53,991 nt of DNA, taken from positions 1 through 53,991 of the forward strand of contig NZ_JAGQED010000029.1 in NCBI RefSeq assembly GCF_018304965.1. Direction: 5' to 3'. The position numbers and the translations under genes are program-made. The notes below the pieces were generated by a model. The model saw only the letters and a list, made by a program, of their open reading frames with translations, was not told the origin of the DNA and made no database searches. This document shows, one piece after another, positions 9,454-18,713 of the stretch (positions are counted from its first letter, which is position 1; the number at the start of each line of letters is the position of its first letter). The DNA comes from Collimonas antrihumi. GTDB taxonomy: Bacteria; Pseudomonadota; Gammaproteobacteria; Burkholderiales; Burkholderiaceae_D.

Positions 9454-12078
9454 ATGAACTCAGCCGAAATCCGCGAAAAGTTTCTCAAATTCTTTGAATC
9501 CAAAGGCCATACCATCGTGCGCTCGTCGAGCCTGGTGCCAGGCAACGATCCGACACTGCTGTTTACCAACTCCGGTATGGTGCAGTTCAAGGATGTGTTC
9601 CTGGGCACCGAAAAGCGCAATTACGTGCGCGCGACGTCGGTACAGCGTTGCCTGCGCGCCGGCGGCAAGCACAACGACCTGGAAAACGTCGGCTACACCG
9701 CGCGTCACCACACATTTTTCGAAATGCTGGGCAACTGGTCGTTCGGCGACTACTTCAAGCACGATTCGCTGGTCTGGGCCTGGGAGCTGCTGACCAAGGT
9801 ATACGGACTGCCGGCTGACAAGCTGTGGGCTACCGTGTACGAGACGGATGACGAAGCCTACGATATCTGGCACAAGGTGATCGGCCTGCCGAAAGAACGC
9901 ATCGTGCGCATCGGCGACAACAAGGGTGCGCCATATGCATCGGATAATTTCTGGCAGATGGCTGACACCGGCCCTTGCGGTCCTTGTTCCGAAATTTTCT
10001 ACGACCACGGTCCCGATGTCTGGGGCGGTCCTCCGGGCAGCCCGGAGCAGGACGGTGACCGCTACATCGAAATCTGGAACAACGTGTTCATGCAATTCGA
10101 CCGCCAGATCGATCCGAAGACCGGCGTCGCCACCCTGACGCCATTGCCGAAGCAATGCGTCGATACCGGCATGGGCCTGGAGCGTCTGGCAGCGGTATTG
10201 CAGCATGTTCACAGCAACTATGAAATCGACTTGTTCCAGCACCTGATCAAGGCGGCTGCACGTGAGACCAATATCACCGATCTGGCAAACAATTCGCTGA
10301 AAGTGATCGCCGATCATATTCGCGCCTGTTCGTTCCTGGTGGTCGACGGCGTGATTCCTGGCAATGAAGGCCGCGGTTACGTGTTGCGCCGGATTATCCG
10401 CCGCGCGCTGCGTCACGGCCACAAGCTGGGGCAGACCAAGCCGTTCTTCTACAAGCTGGTCAAGGACCTGGTGCTGGAAATGGGCGCTGCCTATCCGGAA
10501 TTGCCGGAAGCCGCAGAGCGTGTCGAACAAGTCCTCAAGCAGGAGGAAGAACGTTTCGGCGAAACGCTGGAACACGGCATGAAGATCCTGGAAGCGGCGT
10601 TGGCCAAGACGCCGAAGAAGCTGGACGGCGAAACCGCATTTACGCTGTACGACACTTTCGGTTTTCCGCTCGATCTGACCGCGGATATCTGCCGCGAACG
10701 TGAAGTCGAACTGGATGAAGCAGGTTTTGCCACGGCGATGGAGCGGCAGAAATCGACGGCACGCGCTGCCGGTAAATTCAAGATGGCGGCGGCAGTGGAA
10801 TATAGCGGCGACAAGACCCGCTTCGTCGGGTACGACGCCCTGGCGCATGACGCCAAAGTGCTGGCACTGTATGTGGATGGCAGCGCAGTACAAAAAATCG
10901 AAGCCGGCCAGGATGCTATCGTGGTGCTCGACACCACGCCGTTCTATGCCGAGTCGGGTGGCCAGGTTGGCGATTCCGGCGTGCTGGAAGCGGCAGGCGC
11001 CTTGTTTGAGGTGGCCGATACCCTGAAAATCCAGGCCGAAGTTTTCGGTCATCACGGCAATCTGCGCAGCGGATCGCTGGCAGTCGGCGACAAGCTGAGC
11101 GCCAAGGTGGATACCGCAGTGCGCGGCCGCACCATACGCAATCACTCGGCAACTCACCTGATGCACAAGGCATTGCGTGAAGTGTTGGGCGGCCATGTCT
11201 CGCAAAAGGGATCGCTGGTCGATGCCGACAAAACCCGTTTCGACTTCAGCCATAACGCCCCGGTCAGCGCCGACGAAATTCGTCGCATCGAGGAAATCGT
11301 CAATCGCGAAATCCTGGCCAACGTGGCCACCGAAGCCAGGCTGATGTCGTTCGACGACGCGGTTGGCGCCGGCGCCATGGCATTGTTCGGTGAAAAATAT
11401 GGCGACGAAGTCCGCGTATTGTCGATTGGCAGCTCACGTGAATTGTGCGGCGGTACCCACGTCACTCGAACCGGCGATATCGGCTTGTTCAAGATCGTCG
11501 GCGAAGGCGGCGTTGCTGCCGGCATTCGCCGTATCGAAGCGGTGACCGGCGAAGCCGGGCTGGCGCTGGTGCAGAACCTGAGCAATCGCGTCAACGAAGC
11601 CGCTGCGGCATTGAAAGCGCAGCCGGAAGAACTGACGCAACGCATCGCCCAGGTGCAGGACCACGTCAAGGCGCTGGAAAAAGAGCTGAGCAGCCTGAAG
11701 TCGAAACTGGCTGCGAACCAGGGCGACGAACTGGTTAGCCAGGCTGTCGATGTCAACGGCATCAAGGTATTGGCGGCTACCCTGGAAGGCGCCGACAGTG
11801 CGACCTTGCGTGAAACGATGGACAAGCTGAAGGATAAGCTGAAGACTGCGGCAATCGTCCTGGCTGCCGTGAAGGATGGCAAAGTGAGCCTGATCGCCGG
11901 CGTCACAGCCGATGCTACTGCGAAGGTCAAGGCAGGTGAGCTGGTCAATTTTGTCGCATTGCAGGTAGGCGGCAAAGGCGGCGGTCGTCCCGATATGGCG
12001 CAAGCCGGCGGCACCGATGCCAGTGGCCTGGCGGCAGCGTTGCAGGGCGTCGCTGCATGGGTTGGCGAACGCGCATAA
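9454..12078 (+). CDS. alaS: Alanyl-tRNA synthetase
   Basis: The protein is 874 residues from the chosen ATG ([19 protein letters not shown]), close to the 876 of E. coli. A TTG four codons upstream is also open but is not needed. The class II catalytic domain comes first, with [15 protein letters not shown] and motif 2 around the [16 protein letters not shown] stretch. The editing domain has the zinc-type motif [16 protein letters not shown] and the CGGTH sequence. The C-terminal C-Ala domain ends with the [15 protein letters not shown] motif. It charges tRNA-Ala and clears mischarged Ser/Gly. No strong ribosome site is seen. It is probably monocistronic. Confidence 0.98.
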   Translation: MNSAEIREKFLKFFESKGHTIVRSSSLVPGNDPTLLFTNSGMVQFKDVFLGTEKRNYVRATSVQRCLRAGGKHNDLENVGYTARHHTFFEMLGNWSFGDYFKHDSLVWAWELLTKVYGLPADKLWATVYETDDEAYDIWHKVIGLPKERIVRIGDNKGAPYASDNFWQMADTGPCGPCSEIFYDHGPDVWGGPPGSPEQDGDRYIEIWNNVFMQFDRQIDPKTGVATLTPLPKQCVDTGMGLERLAAVLQHVHSNYEIDLFQHLIKAAARETNITDLANNSLKVIADHIRACSFLVVDGVIPGNEGRGYVLRRIIRRALRHGHKLGQTKPFFYKLVKDLVLEMGAAYPELPEAAERVEQVLKQEEERFGETLEHGMKILEAALAKTPKKLDGETAFTLYDTFGFPLDLTADICREREVELDEAGFATAMERQKSTARAAGKFKMAAAVEYSGDKTRFVGYDALAHDAKVLALYVDGSAVQKIEAGQDAIVVLDTTPFYAESGGQVGDSGVLEAAGALFEVADTLKIQAEVFGHHGNLRSGSLAVGDKLSAKVDTAVRGRTIRNHSATHLMHKALREVLGGHVSQKGSLVDADKTRFDFSHNAPVSADEIRRIEEIVNREILANVATEARLMSFDDAVGAGAMALFGEKYGDEVRVLSIGSSRELCGGTHVTRTGDIGLFKIVGEGGVAAGIRRIEAVTGEAGLALVQNLSNRVNEAAAALKAQPEELTQRIAQVQDHVKALEKELSSLKSKLAANQGDELVSQAVDVNGIKVLAATLEGADSATLRETMDKLKDKLKTAAIVLAAVKDGKVSLIAGVTADATAKVKAGELVNFVALQVGGKGGGRPDMAQAGGTDASGLAAALQGVAAWVGERA

Positions 12079-12120
12079 CATCAGTTACCAGACTGTCACT
12101 GAGAGAGTGGCAAGCCAAAG

Positions 12121-12172
12121 CGGGAAGCATCAAATCGCAGTAGTATCGCGGATTGGTTCCTCCCGTTTTTTT
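12121..12172 (+). terminator. Probable terminator downstream of alaS
   Basis: CGGGA at 12121-12125 pairs with TCCCG at 12161-12165, around an inner imperfect hairpin (AATCGC with GCGGATT). A run of eight T follows. The inner stem is bulged, so the strength is uncertain. Confidence 0.55.
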
Positions 12173-12213
12173 TATTCTGTCCTCAACTGACCAACTCTGA
12201 CTTTGACTCTGAC

Positions 12214-12756
12214 ATGAGCGAATTTAAATTTTGTCCGATGTGTGCCAAATCCCTGATTCAGCGTGCTGACGACGGCGAAGCCGGAAAATTGCGCCTGGCC
12301 TGCCCCGAGGGCCACTGGACGCATTGGGATAATCCGTTGCCGGTGCTGGCGGCGATAGTCGAGATCGACGGCAAGATTCTGCTGGCGCGCAATGCGGCAT
12401 GGCAGGAAGGCATGTTCGCACTGATCACCGGCTTCATGGAGCGCGATGAGACTCCCGAGCAGGGCATTGCGCGTGAACTCAAGGAAGAAACCAATCTTGA
12501 TGCCGGGCAGGTCACGCTGATCGGTGTCTACGAATTCATGCGCAAGAATGAGCTCATCATCGCCTATCACGTCAAGGCATCCGGCCGGATTCAACTGTCG
12601 CCGGAACTGCTGGAATATCGCCTGCTGGAGCCGGCGGCATTGCGTCCCTGGCGCGCCGGCACCGGCCACGCTGTCGCCGACTGGATGCGGGCGCAAGGAC
12701 TGGCGGTCGAGTATGTCGAGCGGCCGTTGTTGCAGACCGCACAGCCTGAAATATAG
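12214..12756 (+). CDS. NUDIX hydrolase with N-terminal zinc ribbon
   Basis: The 180-residue protein starts with a zinc-ribbon-like part (FCPMCAKSL and later ACPEGHW), as in NudC-type NADH/RNA-cap pyrophosphatases and related proteins. The NUDIX box GFMERDETPEQGIARELKEE follows (about residues 72-91). The box has the G, E, RE and EE residues, but the usual late Gly is Asn (ETNL). The likely reaction is hydrolysis of a nucleoside diphosphate linked to another group. The protein is shorter than NudC (about 257 residues), so the substrate should be left open. A REP/BIME-like element starts 24 bases after its stop. Confidence 0.85.
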   Translation: MSEFKFCPMCAKSLIQRADDGEAGKLRLACPEGHWTHWDNPLPVLAAIVEIDGKILLARNAAWQEGMFALITGFMERDETPEQGIARELKEETNLDAGQVTLIGVYEFMRKNELIIAYHVKASGRIQLSPELLEYRLLEPAALRPWRAGTGHAVADWMRAQGLAVEYVERPLLQTAQPEI

Positions 12757-12779
12757 GTAACATTAAGAATAAGAAAGAA

Positions 12780-12893
12780 GGGTGGGCACGAATGCCCACG
12801 CGTGACCGCGATAACCGGAGTGCAGACGTACGCGTTATCGAAACAGGCATCTGCCACGAGTGAATTCCGCGTGGGCATTCGTGCCAACCCTAC
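12780..12893. repeat. REP/BIME-like element A: two inverted GGGTGGGCA-type palindromes
   Basis: The left arm (12780-12802, starting GGGTGGGCACGAATGCCCAC) and the right arm (12868-12890) are reverse complements over 23 bases with one mismatch, separated by 65 bases. Each arm is itself a hairpin (GTGGGCA, short loop, TGCCCAC). The right-hand arm, read on the minus strand, begins with GTAG, the tetranucleotide that marks REP sequences mobilised by RAYT (TnpA-REP) transposases. It lies between the NUDIX and rhomboid genes. Confidence 0.8.
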
Positions 12894-12923
12894 AATTACA
12901 AACCCTCCTGCTCTTGAGCCACC

Positions 12924-14513
12924 ATGCTGATTATCCCGGTAGACCGTAAGCCAGACTGGAAGCGCCCGCCGCTGGTGACTATCCTGCTGGTGCTGATCAA
13001 TCTGCTGATTTATTTCGGCATTCAATGGCATGAGCGCAGCCAGATGGAGCCGGCCGCGCATTATTATCTGGTCGAGTCGCGCTTGCCCGAATTCGAGTTT
13101 CCTGCCTATGCGCGTTATCTGGAAAGCGATAACAAGCCTGAGGCTGCCGAAACCATGCGCAAGGCCCTGGAGCGTTGGCGGCAATTGCGGACACGTGCCG
13201 ATCTGGCTGCGGCACGCGATGGCAAGACCGCCTCATTGGAAAATTATCAGCAACTTATCCAGCGTTGGCATGTACTGGACGCCGACCTCCGCTTTGCGGC
13301 CTTGATGCAGCAAGCCAAACCGGCAGTGCTGGGCACGCTCACCGACGACGACCTGGCCGAATGGAAGGAGCAGCGAGAGCACTACGTGCTGATCCGCACG
13401 CGGAGTTTTACCGAGCGCTATTCATTGATCCCGGCGCAGGCATTCGAGCGTCCGATCACGCTGCTTACCCATATGTTCTTGCACGCCAGCGTCGACCATG
13501 TGCTGGGCAACATGGTGTTCCTGGCGATGGTCGGTTATGCGGTCGAGATCCTGTTGGGTGGTGGCTGGTATTTGCTGTTTTACCTGGTGTCGGGTTTGTT
13601 GTCGGCGGCATTCTATCTTTTGTTCGAGGGCGACAGCATGGTGCTGTCGCTGGGAGCGTCGGGCGCCATTTCCGGAGTCATGGGGATGTACACCGTGCTG
13701 TACGGTTTGCGCAAGATACGCTTCTTTTACTGGTTTTTGTTTTACTTCGATTTCTTCAAGGCGCCGGCATTGATCATGTTGCCGATCTGGGTCGGCAAGG
13801 AAGCGTTCGACTTGTTGTTTGGCGCACCGTCGAATACCAACTACTACGCCCATATCGGCGGCTTGCTGGGCGGCGCCTTGCTAGCCTTGCTCTATCGCTT
13901 GCTGGCGCGGCGCAAGCTGGATCAGGCACACGCTAATTATGTTGTCCCAACCGAGGACGATCAGCAATTGCGCAACCTGCAGCAGAGTGCGTATTCAGCC
14001 CTGGGCCGGCTGGATTTCACGCGCGCCCGGCGCGACTTCAGCAGTCTGGTAAGCAAAACACTGGCGCAACAGAAGACGCCGAAGCCGGACTGGTTGCTGC
14101 AATTATTCAATCTGTCGAAAGAAACGCCTGCTGCGCCGATTTTCCACAAGACCGCCGAGATGTTGCTGCGCTTGCCGAAAGGCAGCCTGGCCGAAGATAA
14201 AATTCATCAGGTCTACCTGGATTATGTGGCAAGAGCCGAACCGCGGCCGCAGCTGAGCAGCGAGCAATCGCTGGCAGTCGCCAAGCGATTCGCATTGAAC
14301 GGGCAGCCGCAAACCGCAGCGGCCATCTTGCAGATATTGATGGTGACTGCGCGCCAGCATCAGCAATTGCCGCAACTGGTGCAGTTCGTCGCCAGGGGCT
14401 TCATGGCGGCGGGCATACACGACAAGGCGCAGCACTATCAGAAATTGCTGTTGCAGCAATTTCCTTTAAGCGAAGAAAGCCGGTTGGCAACCAGTCCCGG
14501 CAATCGCTATTAA
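12924..14513 (+). CDS. Rhomboid-family intramembrane serine protease with long soluble extensions
   Basis: The 529-residue protein is long for a rhomboid. A first membrane helix (about residues 13-33) is followed by a polar, charged segment of about 130 residues. The rhomboid core comes next: HMFLHASVDHVLGNMVFLAM, the GASG motif with nucleophile Ser246 (SLGASGAISGVMG), and the partner His310 in YYAHIGGLLGG. After the core, about 190 residues are helical and TPR-like, without membrane segments. The enzyme cuts substrates inside the membrane; the substrate is unknown. The gene converges on a membrane protein gene whose stop is six bases away. The ribosome site is weak. Confidence 0.9.
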   Translation: MLIIPVDRKPDWKRPPLVTILLVLINLLIYFGIQWHERSQMEPAAHYYLVESRLPEFEFPAYARYLESDNKPEAAETMRKALERWRQLRTRADLAAARDGKTASLENYQQLIQRWHVLDADLRFAALMQQAKPAVLGTLTDDDLAEWKEQREHYVLIRTRSFTERYSLIPAQAFERPITLLTHMFLHASVDHVLGNMVFLAMVGYAVEILLGGGWYLLFYLVSGLLSAAFYLLFEGDSMVLSLGASGAISGVMGMYTVLYGLRKIRFFYWFLFYFDFFKAPALIMLPIWVGKEAFDLLFGAPSNTNYYAHIGGLLGGALLALLYRLLARRKLDQAHANYVVPTEDDQQLRNLQQSAYSALGRLDFTRARRDFSSLVSKTLAQQKTPKPDWLLQLFNLSKETPAAPIFHKTAEMLLRLPKGSLAEDKIHQVYLDYVARAEPRPQLSSEQSLAVAKRFALNGQPQTAAAILQILMVTARQHQQLPQLVQFVARGFMAAGIHDKAQHYQKLLLQQFPLSEESRLATSPGNRY

Positions 14514-14519
14514 TATTAA

Positions 14520-15875
14520 TCAGGTTTGCCCGGCGCCTTGACCTTGCATCAGGCGTTCGATCACATCTTTGTATTGTTGCGCTTCGCCGGCCGCCGGGTT
14601 GGTCGGCCACTGCGCTATTACGTGATTGAACAGCGACAAGGCGCGGGCATCCTGGCGCAGGTGATCGGACAGCAATTTGCCGGCCAGGACCAGCACCGCC
14701 GGCACATCTTTATGACGCGCCGCACGCTTGTGGAAACCGGATACGATTTCCAGTGCAATCTGATATTCGCGTACCGAAGCAGCGGCTGCTGCAATTTCCA
14801 ATACATGATCGGGATTGTCGATCTTGAATTCCGGATCAAGCAGGCGCGCTTGCCGCCAGCTATCGCCGATCCGGCCGCTTTTGCCCGAGCGGGCCAGTGC
14901 AAACAGATGACGCGGCGCATACTCCAGCTGTTTGCTCTTGTCGCCTTTGAGCATCAGCAGTTTGGCGTAGTGGCCTGACAATTGCGCGTTGAACTGGTCG
15001 TAGCGCAGTTCTTCCCAAACCATTTCCATCGCCAGTTTGATGTCGCCGTCACGCACCAGCGCACCGATTTGCTGCGCCAGGATTTCATCGTCGCTAAGAG
15101 GACGGTGTTGACGGCTGCTGGCGAGTGCGTTGATTTCAAAATTGCGATCCGGCGAATAACCGATCTCCTGATGGTACTGGTACATCGTATAACCCATCAA
15201 ATTGAAACCAACGAAGGTGAAATAGGCGAAAGCGAACACGCTCAAGCCGATCAGCAGGGTGATCGGGACTTTTCCCAGAAACAGCATGACGGTAATCGGC
15301 GCGCACTGGCTCAGTATGAATCCGAACACCCAAAGCGCCAGATAGGGCCAGCCGCATGCCTTGATCATCTTGAACACGTTGAACGGATTGATGGCGTCGC
15401 TAAAGCTGTGGGTATGCCCCAGCACCATGGTGCTGGCCGGCAGCATCAGATTGACTACGGCGCTTCCCAGCAGCCCGAGAAACGGATGGATGCCGGCCAT
15501 GATGGCGATGAAAAAGCCTTGCACCAACATCACAAAATAGAGCTTGTAAGGCGTCATCTTGTGCATGTCGTCCGGCTCGTCGAAATCGGCATAGCGTAAA
15601 TTGCCGAGCGAGGTTTGTTCCAGGATCCGGAATGCCTGGCGCATCAGGTCGATGGAAAGACCTATGCCGACCAGCACCGCAACGATTAGAATGATTGGAG
15701 AGAATCCGTCGTCCTCGCCGCTCCTGCCTAGTAGCCACAAGCCGCTGCCGAGCACGGCATAAAGCATCGGACGCCAGATCAGCTGCTGCTGCATTGGATA
15801 CAGGAAAAATTGAGGTAAGCGCTGCCAGAACGGCGTAACGTTGCTGAAAGGTTTTTCGCTAAGACTGTCCCGCAT
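14520..15875 (-). CDS. Multi-pass membrane protein with C-terminal helical (TPR-like) domain, function unknown
   Basis: The 451-residue protein begins with five or six membrane segments (residues about 38-240), including PMLYAVLGSGLWLLGRSG, LYFVMLVQGFFIAIMAGIHP and ITLLIGLSVFAFAYFTFVGF. A soluble half (about 250-450) follows, with helical pairs such as LVRDGDIKLAMEMVWEELRY and YQIALEIVSGFHKRAARHKD that look like TPR or Sel1-type repeats. I do not recognise a named family. A GAGGAA ribosome site precedes the ATG. It converges with the rhomboid gene, and both proteins pair a membrane part with a TPR-like tail. A shared process is possible but unproven. Confidence 0.75.
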   Translation of the reverse strand: MRDSLSEKPFSNVTPFWQRLPQFFLYPMQQQLIWRPMLYAVLGSGLWLLGRSGEDDGFSPIILIVAVLVGIGLSIDLMRQAFRILEQTSLGNLRYADFDEPDDMHKMTPYKLYFVMLVQGFFIAIMAGIHPFLGLLGSAVVNLMLPASTMVLGHTHSFSDAINPFNVFKMIKACGWPYLALWVFGFILSQCAPITVMLFLGKVPITLLIGLSVFAFAYFTFVGFNLMGYTMYQYHQEIGYSPDRNFEINALASSRQHRPLSDDEILAQQIGALVRDGDIKLAMEMVWEELRYDQFNAQLSGHYAKLLMLKGDKSKQLEYAPRHLFALARSGKSGRIGDSWRQARLLDPEFKIDNPDHVLEIAAAAASVREYQIALEIVSGFHKRAARHKDVPAVLVLAGKLLSDHLRQDARALSLFNHVIAQWPTNPAAGEAQQYKDVIERLMQGQGAGQT

Positions 15876-16136
15876 GCTGTTCCTCAGAATGGTTCGCCAT
15901 GAGTTGCCATGGAGTGGTGTTATCTCAGGCGATTGTGTCTGTTACATGTTGTTACTTTGTGAATGAATGTTAGCACGTGGATTGAAACATAAATTGCATT
16001 AAAGACATATTTATTTGCAGCACCGTTGTTGTAAAAATGATTGATGATTTGTTGCGACGCGTCAAAGGCGTCTGCGTTTGGAGTAGAATCGTTAAATAGC
16101 ATCAAATGTTAAAAATCTTTATATTACGAAGTGGTC

Positions 16137-16364
16137 ATGGAATTTAATAAAGAACTCGACGCACGCGGCTTGCATTGCCCACTGCCGATTTTGAAAACCA
16201 AGAAGGCGTTGGCAGACATGCTGAGTGGCGAAGTGTTACGTGTGATGGCGACTGATTCTGGCTCGGTGCGCGATTTTCAGGCGTTCGCGAAGCAGACCGG
16301 TAATGATTTGCTGGAGCAAAGCGAAGAAAACAAAGAGTTTATTTTCTTCATGAAGCGTAAGTAA
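16137..16364 (+). CDS. TusA/SirA-family sulfur carrier protein
   Basis: The 75-residue protein is the size of TusA-family proteins. It has the family signature LDARGLHCPLPILKTKKAL with Cys14 in the CPxP motif, which carries the persulfide sulfur. In E. coli TusA passes sulfur towards tRNA 2-thiouridine and molybdopterin; other family members act in sulfur oxidation or selenium metabolism. None of those partner genes is adjacent, so the exact role is open. The ATG at 16137 is preferred over a GTG two codons upstream because family members start close to the LDxRGLxCP motif. The gene appears monocistronic. Confidence 0.88.
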   Translation: MEFNKELDARGLHCPLPILKTKKALADMLSGEVLRVMATDSGSVRDFQAFAKQTGNDLLEQSEENKEFIFFMKRK

Positions 16365-16401
16365 GAAAGTAAATGCGCGTCGTCGGCTTTTAGTCGCCTT
16401 T

Positions 16402-16423
16402 TGGTCGATTCATGGTCGATTCA
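16402..16423. repeat. Direct repeat: TGGTCGATTCA, two adjacent copies
   Basis: Two identical 11-bp units are adjacent, 38 bases after the tusA-like gene. A degenerate third unit (TAGTCGCCTTT) precedes them. They are non-coding. Confidence 0.75.
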
Positions 16424-16634
16424 TAGCCAATCTTTCATCGTAGTCTTCGCAGCAGGTTTTACCCATCAATACATGCCGCAACCAGCGTTCTGCTGGTCGC
16501 GCAATACCTCGGTTTATCCCTTTCTGTCTTCCGTTTCAGGTCGGCGCAGCGCATTTCCATTGCATAAATTGCATTGAACGTATTTTGTTTTACAAAAAAA
16601 CTGGTGCGATTAGTCCATTTGCTCTAAGATTTAA

Positions 16635-16650
16635 TAGAACGATCGTGCTA
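16635..16650. promoter_or_regulatory. Putative operator upstream of etfBA: TAGAACGATCGTGCTA
   Basis: This is a 16-bp inverted repeat with a single mismatched pair and a perfect ACGATCGT core. It lies 117 bases before etfB and just upstream of the -10 candidate at 16679. Its length and symmetry suit a TetR-family repressor. TetR regulators such as PsrA, LiuR/LiuQ and FadP are known to control fatty-acid and branched-chain oxidation genes in proteobacteria, but I cannot match this site to a specific one. Confidence 0.5.
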
Positions 16651-16678
16651 AATTTCAGCGTCGGATCGAATTCTCTCT

Positions 16679-16684
16679 TATAAT
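16679..16684 (+). promoter_or_regulatory. Candidate -10 box TATAAT for the etfBA transcript
   Basis: This is a perfect -10 hexamer 83 bases before etfB. No convincing -35 hexamer is found at 16-18 bases. The putative operator ends 28 bases upstream and would overlap the -35 region. Confidence 0.4.
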
Positions 16685-16767
16685 TCCTAATTAAGATTTA
16701 CGTTAACGTCAATTGGCGTCAGCCCGCATCAACCCAGATTTTTTTATTTCCATAAAAAGGCATACCG

Positions 16768-17520
16768 ATGAAAGTATTAGTACCAGTCAAGCGTGTCGTC
16801 GATTACAACGTCAAGGTGCGGGTCAAATCGGACGGCAGCGGTGTCGATATTGCGAACGTCAAGATGTCGATGAATCCGTTTGATGAAATCGCGGTGGAAG
16901 AAGCTACGCGCCTGAAGGAAGGCGGCAAGGTGACGGAAGTGATCGCGATTTCCTGCGGCGTCACGCAATGTCAGGAAACGCTGCGCACGGCGATGGCGAT
17001 CGGCGCCGACCGCGGCGTGCTGGTCGATACCGGCGACACCGATCTGCAACCGCTGGCGGTGGCCAAGTTGTTGAAGGCCGTGGCCGACAAGGAGCAACCG
17101 CAGCTGATCATTCTCGGCAAGCAAGCGATCGACGACGATTGCAACCAGACCGGCCAGATGCTGGCTGCGCTGCTGGGCTGGCCGCAAGCGACCTTTGCAT
17201 CCAAGGTGGTGCTGGAAGACGGCAAGGTTACGGTCACGCGTGAAGTCGACGGCGGCCTGGAAACCATCGCCCTGACACTGCCAGCGATCATCACCACCGA
17301 TTTGCGCCTGAACGAGCCGCGCTATGTGACGCTGCCGAACATCATGAAGGCCAAGAAGAAAACCCTGGACGTGTTCAAGCCGGCCGACCTGGGTGTGGAT
17401 GTCACGCCGCGCCTGAAGACGCTGAAAGTGGTGGAGCCGGCCAAGCGCAGCGCCGGCATCAAGGTGCCGGACGTCGCTACCCTGGTCGCCAAGCTGAAGA
17501 ACGAAGCCAAGGTCCTGTAA
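16768..17520 (+). CDS. etfB: Electron transfer flavoprotein, beta subunit
   Basis: The 250-residue protein starts [20 protein letters not shown] and has the conserved [17 protein letters not shown] block and the AMP-binding region around [20 protein letters not shown]. EtfB forms a dimer with EtfA; together they take electrons from acyl-CoA dehydrogenases and pass them to ETF:quinone oxidoreductase. AAGG lies eight bases before the ATG. etfA follows after 107 bases and an acyl-CoA dehydrogenase after that, so the three probably form one functional unit. The upstream palindrome suggests repressor control. Confidence 0.97.
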   Translation: MKVLVPVKRVVDYNVKVRVKSDGSGVDIANVKMSMNPFDEIAVEEATRLKEGGKVTEVIAISCGVTQCQETLRTAMAIGADRGVLVDTGDTDLQPLAVAKLLKAVADKEQPQLIILGKQAIDDDCNQTGQMLAALLGWPQATFASKVVLEDGKVTVTREVDGGLETIALTLPAIITTDLRLNEPRYVTLPNIMKAKKKTLDVFKPADLGVDVTPRLKTLKVVEPAKRSAGIKVPDVATLVAKLKNEAKVL

Positions 17521-17627
17521 GCGAAGCTGACTTAGCCTGCCGAACCATACATAACCAATTCAAGAATCAAGCGTAGCGCCGCATCCTGATAACGATGCAG
17601 GCGAGCGTACATAACTCTGGAGCCGAC

Positions 17628-18557
17628 ATGACAGCCCTCGTCATTGCTGAACACGATAATGCCTCGTTAAAAGGCAGCACCCTCAACACCATTACCGCCG
17701 CCAGCCAATGCGGCGGCGAAGTCCACGTACTGGTCGCCGGCAGCAACTGCGGCGCAGCCGCCCAAGCCGCAGCGCAAGCTGCCGGGGTGACCAAAGTATT
17801 GGTAGCAGATGCAGCCTATTTTGCCGACGGCCTGGCCGAAAACGTCGCCGAGCAAGTACTGGCGCTGGCTTCCGGCTACAGCCACATCCTGGCGCCGGCA
17901 ACCGCTTACGGTAAAAACATCTTGCCGCGCGTTGCCGCCAAACTGGACGTCGGTCAGATTTCCGAAATCACCAAGGTCGACAGCCCGGATACCTTCGAGC
18001 GTCCGATCTATGCCGGTAATGCCATCGCTACCGTGCAATCGAGCGACGCCACCAAAGTCATCACCGTCCGTACTACCGGTTTTGACGCTGCTGCGAGTGG
18101 CGGTTCTGCTGCCGTGGAAAATATCGCCGCTGCAGCCGACTTCGGCAAATCCGCATTCGTCTCGCGCGAGCTGGCCAAATCGGATCGTCCTGAACTGACG
18201 GCAGCCAAGATCATCGTATCCGGCGGCCGTGGTTTGGGTTCGGCTGAAAACTTCAAGATCCTGGAACCGCTGGCTGACAAGCTGGGCGCTGCCATGGGCG
18301 CATCGCGTGCTGCGGTGGATGCGGGCTTCGTGCCGAATGACTGGCAGGTCGGACAAACCGGCAAGATCGTTGCGCCGCAGCTGTATATCGCGGTCGGTAT
18401 TTCCGGCGCGATCCAGCATTTGGCCGGGATGAAGGACTCCAAGGTGATCGTCGCCATCAACAAAGATGAAGAAGCGCCGATTTTCTCGGTAGCGGATTAC
18501 GGCATTGTTGGCGACTTGTTCGAGATCGTGCCGCAACTGGTGGCCGAGCTGGGTTAA
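17628..18557 (+). CDS. etfA: Electron transfer flavoprotein, alpha subunit
   Basis: The ATG at 17628 ([17 protein letters not shown]) is chosen because GGAG sits seven bases upstream and family members start here; an ATG 33 bases earlier adds an unsupported extension. The protein is 309 residues. The FAD-binding C-terminal domain is complete: [20 protein letters not shown], then [20 protein letters not shown] and a late [22 protein letters not shown] sits in this subunit and shuttles electrons from dehydrogenases. Confidence 0.97.
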   Translation: MTALVIAEHDNASLKGSTLNTITAASQCGGEVHVLVAGSNCGAAAQAAAQAAGVTKVLVADAAYFADGLAENVAEQVLALASGYSHILAPATAYGKNILPRVAAKLDVGQISEITKVDSPDTFERPIYAGNAIATVQSSDATKVITVRTTGFDAAASGGSAAVENIAAAADFGKSAFVSRELAKSDRPELTAAKIIVSGGRGLGSAENFKILEPLADKLGAAMGASRAAVDAGFVPNDWQVGQTGKIVAPQLYIAVGISGAIQHLAGMKDSKVIVAINKDEEAPIFSVADYGIVGDLFEIVPQLVAELG

Positions 18558-18713
18558 GCCGACGGGCGTTTTTCAGGGCGTCTGAAGATCAGGCTTTTGA
18601 AGCATGATTTTTCAACGTCTTGTTAAAAATCGAAAGTGAAAAGTATACGGGTGGTATTGCGGGTGCTGGCAGAGTCAGGCTCTGCGGTGCCGCCCAATTT
18701 TTTGGAGTAACTC

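Larger units (their letters stand above)
16365..16767. other. 403-base intergenic region upstream of etfB
   Basis: No coding frame is supported here. The region holds an 11-bp direct repeat (16402-16423), a long AT-rich leader, a 16-bp near-palindrome (16635-16650) and a TATAAT hexamer (16679-16684). It is probably the control region of the etf genes. Confidence 0.7.

Noticed and set aside
9460-11253. Long minus-strand open frame (597 codons) opposite alaS
   Set aside because: It is a mirror frame of a high-GC conserved gene. The sense strand encodes complete alanyl-tRNA synthetase with all motifs, and the antisense product has no recognisable domain.
15920-16105. 61-codon minus-strand frame upstream of the TPR membrane protein
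   Set aside because: AT-rich leader sequence, no ribosome site and no domain; the product is not recognisable.
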